The translations under genes were made by a program, and so were the position numbers. This document shows, piece after piece, positions 49,456 through 60,100 of a stretch of 64,000 nucleotides of DNA; the first letter of the stretch is position 1, and every line of letters begins with the position of its first letter. The DNA is from Hexactinellida sp. DTS-2022 (Eukaryota; Porifera; Hexactinellida). The stretch is taken from contig JAPNXP010000013.1 in assembly GCA_028753945.1 (NCBI GenBank), forward strand, positions 4,465,501 through 4,529,500, written 5' to 3'. Below the pieces are notes generated by a model. It worked only from the letters and a program-made list of their open reading frames with translations, had not been told where the DNA came from and ran no database searches.

Positions 49456-50902
49456 ATGAAGCGACGAGCTGAGAACACGACGGCTACCCCCGGGCCCAAG
49501 AAGGCGCGCGTGGGGCCTAGCGCCGTGTTCCGGCTGCCCGCGCACGGATACCCTCTGGAGCACCCCTTCAACAAGGACGGATACCGCTACATCCTGGCGG
49601 AGGAGGATCCGCACGCGCGCAAGGAGGAGGAGGACGAGGTGCCCGGGCGTCCCATTCCCCCCTGCCTGTACCGCGTCTCCTGTCCCGCCGCAGTGTACGT
49701 GTCGCTTAACGACAGATCTCCGCAGCTGAAGATCAGCGACGACAGACTCTCTCTCACGGGGGACAAGGGATACTCCCTGGCCAGGTATGTGGACCACGGA
49801 TACTCGCTATTACCGTATTTGTTATAGCTTCACACTTTATACTCCTATTAAGGGGGACACTTATAAGGCAGGGCCGGGGCCACCGGGGGTGTCCTGGGTG
49901 TCCGGACACCCACTGCCTCAAGGAAATGAAGCGGTGCTTGTACAGTGACACCCACTACACCCACACCTCATAATATACGTGGCGCCGGCAATGTAAGGAA
50001 TGTCATTATGGTACAAAATATCCGTGCTGAATAGGAATTATTAAATGCTATGTTGATGCAGTAACAGAATATGATAGTATAATTTTTAAAAAGTGTAAAT
50101 GTGTAATATGGCGTATAAAATATGAACCCATAACAAGGCAAAGACGGTAAGTATACCGTCATGGAGAGTATCCCTGGTTATCCTAATACACAGGTCTACT
50201 CACGGGGTGAGAGAGGGCTGCTGGTTCTTCGAAGTTAAGATTGACGACCTCACGGCGGAGGGCAGCGCGTGCCGTCTGGGCTGGGGCCAGGACTACGCGA
50301 ACCTGCAGACCCCGCTCGGGTTCGATAAGTTCGGGTACTCCTGGCGCAGCAAGAAGGGGACTGTGTTCCACCAGAGCCGAGGCGCGCGCTACAGCCCGGG
50401 CTACGGGACGGGAGATGTGCTGGGGTTCCTGATTGAGCTCCCGGAGAGCAACACGGCGCCGCTGCTGCCGCCCTCGTACAAAGACAGAGCGCTGATTAGG
50501 TTCAAGAACTTCCTACATTTCGAGGAGAAGGACTGCGTGGAGGAGACAGAGAAGCGACTGTGCGTCTGTCCGGACAGCAGAATAGTCTGCTACAAGAACG
50601 GGGTCTCTCAGGGCGTGGCTTTCTCAGACATTTACAACGGACGCTACTTCCCCTGCTTCTCGCTGTACAGGTCCGCGGGCGTCACGGCTAACTTCGGGCC
50701 TTCTTTCAAGCACGCGCCGACTGAATATCCACACTTCAAGCCTCTCTCGCAAGCAGCTGACTTATCCATGGTTGAAGCTACAATCTCAGACCTGGTATAC
50801 AACGTGGATCTTGAGATGGAGGCCAAAGATAAACTAAGCAAACAGTTAAGCAAAACCAGTCTTGCGAAGAAGAGCAAACCGAAACCAAGTGAAATCAGCT
50901 GA
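49456..50902 (+). CDS. ASH2L: ASH2L, COMPASS/MLL complex subunit (short form)
   Basis: Two exons, 49456-49784 and 50194-50902 (345 aa). The donor GTATGT follows ...LA, and the split Arg codon joins to give R-S-T-H-G-V-R-E-G-C-W-F-F-E, matching the family's RASHGVRKGAWYFE. Conserved SPRY-domain motifs: QLKISDDRL, YSWRSKKGT, FHQS, GDVLGF and FYFP-type segments. The C-terminal ISDLVYNVD corresponds to the DPY30-binding helix. ASH2L with WDR5/RBBP5/DPY30 activates SET1/MLL H3K4 methyltransferases. The protein starts just before SPRY and lacks the N-terminal PHD-like/winged-helix part (about 280 residues in human). That part may lie on an unseen upstream exon or be lost. The intron carries a MITE. 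Confidence 0.92.
49800..50165 (+). repeat. MITE-like element inside the ASH2L intron
   Basis: Shares CATTATGG..CAAAATATC, GATGCAGTAACAGAATATG-like and TATGATAGTATAATTTTT words with the copy at 8610-8842, and has GACGGTAAGTATACCGTC at its right end. A GC-rich tract occupies its left part. It makes up most of the 409-base intron. Confidence 0.75.
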
Positions 50903-51266
50903 TATTTATTTATATTTTATAATTTACTACACAACTGTATGCAGAAATTATAATTAAATCTAGTCAACATCCGTTAATTCGAACTCTCAAGGGAAAAAAT
51001 AAATTTGGTCGAATTATCGAATGTTCGACTTAACTTAAGTTAACTGTACACACAAATAAGTAGAAATGCTAAAGTACTATATTACAATCTATTCCAAGAG
51101 AACTCACATAACTAAGCTGAATGTCTGTTTGCCTTCCTCTCTGTAGCTGGAGTTACAGAAATGTATCATAACACAGTACACTGCCAGCCAGCACACGTAC
51201 TTTATCTACGCGATAAGCACAAATAAATACGCTAATAAGAGATATATTAATTTCCATATACAGGGG

Positions 51267-51385
51267 AGTTGCTTTATTAGCAACCGCTTTTCAGATCCCA
51301 AGCGTGATAATACTGTTAATTTATTTCCCCTATTAGCAACCAGATTTAGTGGCAAACACGGGTTGCTATTTTAACAACTCCACTG
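51267..51385. repeat. MITE-like element, GGGAGTTGCTTTATTAGC ends
   Basis: The left end GGGGAGTTGCTTTATTAGCA and the right end GCTATTTTAACAACTCC are imperfect inverses; the TTAGCAACC word occurs again inside. Confidence 0.7.
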
Positions 51386-51459
51386 ATATACGGTATACCA
51401 CTAAAGTAGATTCGGTTATAATACCGATAGTATGTACTAGTACAATCGTATAATATTTC

Positions 51460-52805
51460 TATATATTAAAGCTCAATTGTTGTCTGTATGTTTGTGTGTT
51501 GTTTGTCCAGAATTAATAGGAAAGACAATAAGCTCTAGAGATCTGAAAATTTGCATGCAGGGGTAATTTTATACGCTGACAACTTTCTATTGGTTTTCCA
51601 ATTTATCAATTGAGCCTTATGCTACGTAACACCTCTACAAATGGGTCTTGACACCTTGAGGTGATGATGACATCGTCAAAAAAATGTGCTTTTACAATTT
51701 TATGAATTTTATTCGAATGTGTTGGTGGCGTTGGGTGAACACCCAACATGCACATAAAAAACTCATCACCATAGATATGTCCTCACCTATTCTATTCTAC
51801 TGAAACTAGTATATCTCTGAAATGCAGTGAGCTGAAAGGAAACTTACACTCTAAGGGTCGTTGCCTTCCGAAACACCTTTATAGTCACGATGACGTTACA
51901 AAAATATAAAATTACAGATTTGCCGATACCATGTTCTTTTTCAAGCACTATCAAACGACCAACCACCAAAATATAGTGACTTCAAAGGAAGATGCTGTCG
52001 GCACAGCTGTAATTTTAGATTTTCCTATATTTGGAGAGTAGTATGTATATTATAAATTCCTACTTGTTTTGTCTCTGTTTATGTCTAAGACACTTTGTAA
52101 CTGTGATTACATTATTGTAACAATAACAAAAGACTATTTTACACTAGAATTTGAGCCTAGAAAATGATTAAATGCTTAATAATCAAAACGAACGAATACT
52201 CGTTTGTTTAGAAAAAAGTTCGCTCGTTACATTTCGAATATTCGTTTCAGCCCTAGTTTGCTAATAGTAAATGAATAGAACTAAATTGATGGGAAGCCCA
52301 ACTGGATTAATTCAAGTATGTATTGTGTATGTAAATTTCGGAAATAATGTTATTAGATTATAAAATCACCTGAACTTCAATTTGTGCTGTGAGGCAGCAA
52401 TAGGAGTTTACATTTTTGTAAATAAACGTAGCAGGAAACACAATAGATACAATATATTTTATACTGTAATAAAAGTTTGTATCGACCGAATCAAAACTGT
52501 GACTGTGAGAGTTGAATCACAATTAGTTATTCCGTACGTCATAAACCCACAAAACAAATCGTTTAATTGTGTTGACTTGATATACGTGGTCCTGTGATCT
52601 AACCGGATCAAAAATGAATGATATGTACTATGTAGTTTTCTGACGGCACAGTCCCGTTATTTCCTTTAGAAAGCCAATAAACCCTTGTGTCTATGCCAAA
52701 CTATACATATAACCAAATTTTAGCTATCCAGAGTATGGTTTCTTCTATTAATTCTGGACCAACACACGAACAAACAAACACACATAGCAATTATGTTTTT
52801 AATAT
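51460..52805. repeat. Composite repeat bounded by inverted dispersed repeats
   Basis: The left boundary has the 1026-1190 repeat (AATTGTTG...TTGTCCAGAATTAATAGG). The right boundary has its inverse (TATTAATTCTGGACCAACAC, then AAACACACATAGCAATTATG). Inside, 51600-52040 is an inverted copy of the sequence at 62270-62720, including the AATTACAGCTGTGCCGACAG-type element. No open frame is preserved. Confidence 0.7.
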
Positions 52806-53423
52806 ACGTACTTCTAGATAGATACTTTAAATCAATTTTGATGCAATTATTTCTTTAATCAGAAGTGGTTTTAGAAATTTATGCAATCAAACAAAATTTG
52901 CTTGGTTTGCGAAAGTTGAGTTAATCTTCCAAACTATGTTATGAGATATCTCGCTAATGATATGTAAAGAATATTATTTTACTATAATGTATCTACTATA
53001 AATGACCTCCCATGATTCAATCATACTTTTAAATTATTGATTTAAGTTCAATACTTATGAATAATATATAATTATTCAAATAGAATTACCGAATTTACTC
53101 GAATAGTAGTCCTCCTAGGGGATTAAATTCACGGCACAACAATGTTGCATGCAATACAGTCAACTCTCGTTATATCCGGCACTTCGTTATAAAGGGGGTT
53201 CACTGTATATTTTCTTTTTGTGTGCAACAAGTTTAATAAGTTTAATTGATTACTGGAATGTAATTCCATTGAAGTGGCAACTTCGGTACGTATACTGTCG
53301 GTGAGAACCAGTTGAACGGACCTAAATGTTATTTTCTGGATTTTCAAAAAAATTCAGGATAAAATTGGTCCACGAAAACAATAAGCGCCGGGGCGTTTAT
53401 TCGAAGCAATACGGTAGTTATAT

Positions 53424-53602
53424 TACAGTAGAACCTGCGTAATCCGCACCTCTACAATCCGGAATTCGCCTTAATCCGACACAAATTTCCTTTCCCAATG
53501 AGCGTCGTATATTGGAAATTTCACTTTATAATCCGGAATTCTCCTTAATCCGATATATTTTTCCTGTCTCAACGAGTGTCGGATTAGGTAGGTTCTACTG
53601 TA
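53424..53602. repeat. MITE-like element, TACAGTAGAACCTGCG ends
   Basis: The left end TACAGTAGAACCTGCGTAAT and the right end TAGGTAGGTTCTACTGTA are inverse copies. Internal ATCCGGAATTC..CTTAATCCGA occurs twice. Confidence 0.85.
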
Positions 53603-53751
53603 TTATTAAAATAAAAATTTTTCGTCTGCTATAATTATTTCCACATTTAGACACACACATGAATGTATAGCATGTTACAAAATATATTTAAGATTTTACA
53701 CGAGCAATAATTAAAGTAATCCTGCTGTGGAGCAATGGTAGCCTCTCCTCT

Positions 53752-54927
53752 TCATAGCCTGCTTCTGTACCTCTCCATAAATGGCTTTATTTTATCATTA
53801 ATATGAATAAACCGTCTGCGTCTGTTAATTAGCAGGACTATTATTCCTATGCCCAAAGCTATATTTATGAACATTAATACCACATCCCCAATAAATGCAA
53901 ATGTAAGTTCTATGATATAACAGTTCATCGCTATTGTTTGAAACAACTTACTAATTTCTTTTGGTATTGCTATGTCAGGAAGGTAACCGAGAGAGATATA
54001 GGATAGGTAACATGGGTTCTTGCCAAACAAGTTGAGAGGTACGGATATGAAAACGAGGAAGGATCCAGTTGTTATTAATGTGAATAGAAACAATGTAACA
54101 ACCTGTGCAAGGAAAAACTGTCTCACAATGCTTTTTTTATTCAAATAATCTGTTTCATTTGATTGAATTCGTGCCTCATTCCTTCTCCCTTTGAGCAACA
54201 AGTAGAACTTGTGAGATGTAGACATGTAAATGCTAACGTCGATCACACTTAGAGGGAATAGTATTAACTGCTCGAAGTAATTTGTTTGTAGGAAACACGT
54301 TAAGGATACTTTCAAGATGAACTGTACCAGTATGTACACGATGTATTTCCGAATGTGTTGATGGTAAGGATAGTTTATAAATAAGCGCCTTAGAATGACA
54401 TAAAACAGAGACATTATTATTGGAAACATTGTCATCACGACTGCACCAATATGCATTGTTATTTCTATGAGAAAAGTGTGCCTGTTATCGAGGCTGGTTA
54501 GGCCAAAGTCCCTGATATCGCAGGAAATTGAAATGACATCAATATGACGGTTTTTATGTGTAAAGTCGAAGTCTGCAATTAGAGCGGTTTGAGTCGATGC
54601 GTTGGTTATTAACTCTGTAATTGACAAAAATAGAATAAAGCTATAAACTATTGATTTAATTCGCAGATTCTTCTTAACCTTATCCAGATCCACTAAATAT
54701 CCAGTATGTGCAGGTACATTTCGCATATCTCTCCAGTTCATATATTTCAGATATGTGTAATAGGATATTACAATTAGGGACGCTACCGTGTAAGGAACTA
54801 TGATGAGAGGAAGGATCCTTTCTACTATGTGATGGTATGAAATCATCTGGTCTATGGTAAAGTGTGGGAATATAATGGGTTTGATGCGCAGTCTCATATT
54901 TATACAGTTTGAATAATATATTTTCAT
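53752..54927 (-). CDS. Orphan multi-pass membrane protein
   Basis: 391 aa. About eight hydrophobic segments: near 35-60, 85-112, 155-180, 190-215, 220-240, 265-295, 325-345 and 350-375. The loop after the second segment is long. The final 25 residues are very basic (NRRRRFIHINDK..MERYRSRL). No GPCR DRY motif, ion-channel signature or transporter motif is visible, and I do not recognise the family. One exon. It stands alone in a repeat-rich stretch. The Asterix first exon (56687-56833) lies upstream on the same strand, so this gene may even sit in that gene's intron. Confidence 0.7.
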   Translation of the reverse strand: MKIYYSNCINMRLRIKPIIFPHFTIDQMISYHHIVERILPLIIVPYTVASLIVISYYTYLKYMNWRDMRNVPAHTGYLVDLDKVKKNLRIKSIVYSFILFLSITELITNASTQTALIADFDFTHKNRHIDVISISCDIRDFGLTSLDNRHTFLIEITMHIGAVVMTMFPIIMSLFYVILRRLFINYPYHQHIRKYIVYILVQFILKVSLTCFLQTNYFEQLILFPLSVIDVSIYMSTSHKFYLLLKGRRNEARIQSNETDYLNKKSIVRQFFLAQVVTLFLFTLITTGSFLVFISVPLNLFGKNPCYLSYISLGYLPDIAIPKEISKLFQTIAMNCYIIELTFAFIGDVVLMFINIALGIGIIVLLINRRRRFIHINDKIKPFMERYRSRL

Positions 54928-55275
54928 TATTATCCTTACTCCTAAGATCGTCTTACATTGGTAATTAATTATAATAATTTATTGAGAATTATTGATTGCA
55001 TTTTTAGTGTGCTTTCTCTAGTAAAAACGTTACAGTAGGGTCCTAGTCAAGGAATTATCCAGGAGCGCGACACGCTCCTTTTCGAGCATAATTTTGGAAA
55101 TTTTGAATTTAGGAGCGCGAAAATTTGGAATCCTCTTCTATACCGTAACATTAATCTGTGATTTAGGCGTATTTAAAATTGGATCAGACCAGAATTAGGA
55201 GCGTATTTACAAATGGCTGTATAATACGCTGGATCCTACTATAGTTTTATACTACAAAATGCACAGTTCTAATTT

Positions 55276-55310
55276 AGGGGGGGGGGGGGCCCGGGGGGGC
55301 AGGGGGTTGT
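55276..55310 (+). other. G-rich tract with four-plus G runs
   Basis: Runs of 13, 7 and 5 G separated by CCC, CA and similar, able to form a G-quadruplex. It falls in a non-coding region. Confidence 0.6.
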
Positions 55311-55537
55311 CTAAATGTCTGGATGAAACACTGCACAGTTCTAAAATCGTTGTCAGACTGTCGGCCGTTCGCAGTAGTCTGACTAGACCATTGGTGATAA
55401 ATATTTCAAATTTAGACAGGAAGTAGAAAATTTCCTGGAGATGTACACTTCAAAGCCCGATTTCTCAATTTTGTTTCTGTTCGTCAGTTCTATCGAAATT
55501 TGTTCTAGTCCAGTCTTCGGATTACAAATTGTAAATC

Positions 55538-55660
55538 TAAATTACAGTTGTGCCGACAGCATGTTCCTTTGCTTTGAAGGCACTATATTTTGGTGGTTTC
55601 TTTGGTAGTGCCTCCAAAAGAAAGTGGTGTCTGCACAGCTGTAATTTAGATTTTTTCGTC
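55538..55660. repeat. MITE-like element, AATCTAAATTACAG ends
   Basis: Ends AATCTAAATTACAGTTGTGC and its inverse CAGCTGTAATTTAGATT. The same family is at about 51928-52035 (inside the composite element), 56226-56380 and 62296-62415. The internal CACTATATTTTGGT word is shared. Confidence 0.85.
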
Positions 55661-55954
55661 ATGTCATCACCACTAAAAAAGTGTTAAACCATTTCAGAAA
55701 AGTGTTTCGGAAGGTTACGATCCTTAGTGTGTTGCAAGTTTCCTTTCAGTCCACTTCATTTCAGAGATATTCTAGTTTCTGGTAGAGGCGGCGCCAGGAA
55801 TTTCGGCAGGAGATGTCAGGAGGGAGGCTGTATCAGTGTTTCTTAACCTTTTTAAACTTCCGCACCCCTTCAGCTTTCAAAATCAACTCTCGCAACCCCT
55901 GGTAAACGAAATATCTTTGATTTTTAGACTATAAACAGTACTTGTACATACTCA

Positions 55955-56074
<120 letters not shown>

Positions 56075-56225
56075 TCAGTAGCTACCATTCCACTTTCGCT
56101 TTTTTATTCCACTTTCGACATTTTAATTGAAAGTACAGTAATTGAAATTAAATATATATATATATATAGGTTGTGTTTTAGTAGGATAGATAAATAATAA
56201 TAATAATTATAATTATTATTATTAT

Positions 56226-56380
56226 AAAATCTAAATTACAGCTGTGCCGACAGCATGTCCTTTTAAGGCACTATATTTTGGTCGTTGGTTAATTAAAATA
56301 GTTCCTCCAAAAGAAATGCTGTAAAATAACTGATTGAAAAAATCTAAAATTACAGCTGTACCGACAGCATGTCCTTTTAA
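56226..56380. repeat. MITE-like element, AATCTAAATTACAG family
   Basis: Two near-copies of AATTACAGCTGT(G/A)CCGACAGCATGTCC about 120 bases apart in the same orientation, with the CACTATATTTTGGTCGTTGG word between, suggesting a deleted or nested copy. Confidence 0.7.
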
Positions 56381-56525
56381 TTATGTTGCGTAGTGTCTAA
56401 CACGAACGAACAAAGGTCGCGAACCGACCTTTGTGAGAGAGTCATCCGTCGCGAAGCGACCGAGACCGAAGGGCTCGTATTATTAAATTCGATTGTTGTT
56501 TGTTTCAATATAGGATTATTACTAT

Positions 56526-56672
56526 AGCAGAATACTCTCATTAATACTAACACGGATAAGGCGTAATACGGTTAAGGACTCCATTAGCCTATAGAATGCA
56601 TTAGAATGACTTCGGTTAATACAAACAAATTTATACGACCCCTTATGTCGTATTAACGAGTCTACTATAGTT
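56526..56672. repeat. MITE-like element near the Asterix exon
   Basis: AGAATACTC...AATACTAACACGG at the left and GTCGTATTAACGAGTCTACTATAG at the right are imperfect inverses. It ends close to the donor of the Asterix exon. Confidence 0.6.
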
Positions 56673-56686
56673 AGCTAGGTGCTTAC

Positions 56687-56833
56687 CTTGAACAAGAGTC
56701 CCACCACACTGAGTATTAGTCCCATGAAGCTGAGTATGTCGCTGGAGCTTATACCCTCGGGAGGGTCTTTCACAAAATCGAACGTCTTAACCTTCTGAGC
56801 CCTTCTAGGATCATTCCCTACATTCCCATCCAT
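56687..56833 (-). CDS. WDR83OS: First exon of Asterix (PAT10/WDR83OS), rest not seen
   Basis: The 147-base exon encodes MDGNVGNDPRRAQKVKTF..., ...PPEG..., SSDILSFMGLILSVVGLLFK and ends at a GTAAGC donor exactly at a codon boundary. The DPRR..KV, P-x-x-x and D-x-x-x-x-G-L-I-L-S/F-x-G-L-L-x-K pattern matches human Asterix, an ER-membrane chaperone subunit of the PAT complex (with CCDC47) that assists folding of multi-pass proteins. The second exon, which should carry LKW..W and two more membrane segments, is not found in the 5 kb downstream. It may lie beyond a long intron or be missing. Confidence 0.75.
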
Positions 56834-56886
56834 TATAATTTATATCAGAGATAAAGCTAATATTATTAACAGAATTTCAGTCACGA

Positions 56887-57058
56887 TACAGTAGAACTCA
56901 GTTATAACGTACCCCCTCGGGAATGGATAATAGTAAGTACTAGTCGAGTTTACCATGCATAAGAAATACATACTGTTTTATAAACTTGGTTAAAGAAATT
57001 CGTACGTACAAGCCGAAGAATAAGTACGTATTAACCCACGTTATAACCGAGTTCTACA
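56887..57058. repeat. MITE-like element, TACAGTAGAACTCAG ends
   Basis: TACAGTAGAACTCAGTTATAA at the left and GTTATAACCGAGTTCTACA at the right; internal GTACGTA words as in the 17013 element. Confidence 0.8.
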
Positions 57059-57104
57059 ATAATATATATAGGTATTATTAACTACATTTTGTATGATTAA
57101 GGAA

Positions 57105-60100
57105 TTATTTCTTGCTTCTAATAATCTTCTGTAACTCCTCTATGGAGGAGAGTTCGGACTCCTGGATGAGTCTAACTAGCTTTATCATGTCTCCTATCTT
57201 TCTGGTGTCTAGCCACACTCTGCCATTCATCCCAACGGCTATCTCGAACGTATAGCTAGCCTCCAGCAGTTGTAGCAGGGGGGAGTCTCGCACCAGTAAA
57301 CTGATGAGGATAGTAATTGTAATTAACTGATAAGTTGTAAATTGTAATTAACTGATAAGGATAGTAAATTGTAATTAACTGATAAGGATAGTAATTGTAA
57401 TTAACTGATAAGGATAGTAAATTGTAATTAACTGATGAGTTGTAAATTGTAATTAACTGATTTACAGTAGAACTTCGTCAATACGAACACCAGGGGACAG
57501 TTAAAAAGCGTTCAATTTATCCGGAAATCGTTAATACCAAAATCATTGCCATCGAAAAGGCTTTGAAGGAGACTGAAATAGTGTTTGTATTAACTGTGTT
57601 CTATGTACTGTAATGGGATATAATTAACAAATATAATTTCAAAAGAGAGATAACTTTGCTAGGTAGCAGGGAGAACACTCACCTCCTGGCGACATGCAGG
57701 GGACACCTGACCATGTACCCCTCCTCCAGCTGTCCCATCAGTCTAGCCTTCCCTGACCTGTGCACACACTCCATCACAGGCTCTATGTCCCGCACCACGG
57801 ATGTTAGCTTCCCGTACACCAAGCTCCCTACCTACAAGACAAGGGATAATACTCTGTATATGTATAGAATAGTAGATGCCGGTTATAAGAACATCGTCGG
57901 GTACTCCATATAATGTTCTTATAACTGGCATAAATTATATAGGAGTATATGCCAACCGTTTTTCTGTATTATGTTCTTATAACCAGCATCTACTGTATTA
58001 TACAATATATGTTGGTTTATATTTCAAACTTAAACACTTCACAAATTTGGCGTTTTAGGGGAACATTATTACTCTGGTTCTATTTCTAGCTCGTCTCCGT
58101 CCTATTAATCTTCCAAAAAAATGTCAATAATGGTAATAAGCAAATAATTGTGTATAAAAAGTATTACAAATGACATATGTAAGTTATATAATTAAGCTAA
58201 CGAATAGAGACAAGTGATTGCAATTCAGAATCCTATAGTGTTAGTGTAAGACACTGGTCAGAAAGGTCTGCGGGGCTTTTGCTAGTATTAACGGACACGA
58301 ATAGCAAGTCGGGAGATAGCAGGGATATTCCTCCCAACTGCAGCCCTGCCAAACGGGGGTACAAGAACTTAGTCCAAACCAACTTCTTGAGATCTATAAT
58401 AAGAATGTGGCCTCCGTTCTCTTCCCCTAGGACCACAGTCTCGTTAAAGTGGTCTATCGTGAAGAATCGGTATTTCTGGACCTGAGGCGACTGTAGAACA
58501 ACGCTCATAAACACTCCCTCTTTATTAAACAAGCAAACCGGAGTAGTAGAATCATTGAAGAGAAGAATTAGTGATGAGCGTAGAATCTTTAAATCCGACA
58601 AATACAAGTCAGGCTTTAAATCGGATCCCTTAGTAGAGAGTGCCATCTCTGTCATGTCTAGTGAATAGGAACCCGTGTATATAGAGTATGCAGCGGAGTT
58701 GCTAGCCACATACACCGTATCGTTATAAATGTCAATGCCAGAGAAATTAGCTAGTTTGTGTTCAAATTGTTTGACTTTACAAAGTGTTCTTGCATCGAAA
58801 GAAATTAGCGTAGTCCCACAGGTGACAATTACAAAGTTCTCATCAGCAACCACTGCGTAAGGCTGATTGTATTCGAATACCGGATCGTAGATATACCCGG
58901 GGAACTCGTTGCGAGTGACGTCACAGCACCAAACACGAGAGTTTATTCCGTCTGCGATGTAGACTGTGTTTATTTCGTTAAAAGCTGTCCCACAAAGGAA
59001 GAATTCTGTCGGCTCAGAATCGGGAAGAGAGCTAGAAGATAAATCTGGTTTCTGAGAAACCTCATTAGTTACATCCTGTGGATATGGAATGTCAAACTGT
59101 TTTTCAAAGCTAACTGCATTTACCAACCCCTGTCCCTTGTGAATATGCAGTGCTTGCAAATCTGGGATATGAATTGACTCTTTCGCAGCTGATTCCACCG
59201 CAAGTTCTATCTGAGGCGACTGTGTATGCATTGTATATTCATCCTTGGAAACAGGTCGCAGAGGTTGTTTATTTTCTTTGCGAAGATCACTGGATTGTTC
59301 ATTCTTATTCTTCCGATTTTTCTTAAAAGATTTGCTACGCTTATACTTTATTGGATCTTCCCATGTCTTTCTTTCTACTCTCTTCGTTGCATCAGTTTGG
59401 ATAATTTCTATTTCTTCCTCGTTTCCCGCGATGTCCCCCAGACGCAGCTCAGCGGTCAGAGTGCTGTCGAAATAGCAGCACTGGGGCGGGTCGCTCTCTT
59501 CTCCGGATTCGGAATCCGATCCGCACAGCCGCACGCAGGAACCGCAGGTGTCAGTCAACTCTCCATTCACATAACTGACTAGATCCGGGAGAGATTTATA
59601 ATTCCCGAACCGACCCCAGAAGTCACAGAGAGTTGAGATAAACAGCGAGCCTCTCTTGTTAGACCGCAGAGACACGAAGCCTTCCAAACAGGAATATATT
59701 TTGAGAACATCCGAGTTACCAGTTCCTCGCTTGCGTTCTCTCAGAGTTTGTTTGTCAGTGTACAACTTTTCTTGCAAAGCTCTGGCCCCCACAACTTGCA
59801 CCGTCTCTTCTTCAGTAATGCGACAACCATTGAAGATAAAAACTTTCGGTTTCCCAACCAAGAAAGGACAGGCCTGACTGGAAAAGATGGAAACTATGTC
59901 TTTCTCGGAAACTGATTTATTAACTTGTTCCGCATCAGCCTTCGCTTCGCCAAGCAACCCCTTGGCTGTACCATGAGAAGAGAGCGCAACTACCAAAACT
60001 GAATGATCAAATAGGTCATTGCTTCTTGAAATATCACTCAACGACTTTATAATTTCATTTGCTGATAGGTTTCTCTTCACTATCAGTTCCAAACCGAGTT

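Larger units (their letters stand above)
50903..53751. other. 2.8-kb gene-free, repeat-filled stretch
   Basis: No gene seen. It includes MITE-like elements at about 50965-51060 (GTTAATTCGAACTC), 51267-51385 (GAGTTGCTTTATTAGCAACC ends), a composite element at 51460-52805 and one at 53424-53602. Open frames here are short and fall inside repeats. Confidence 0.65.

Noticed and set aside
57656-57913. 85-aa plus-strand frame
   Set aside because: It covers the reverse complement of EXOSC3 exon 3 and a MITE.
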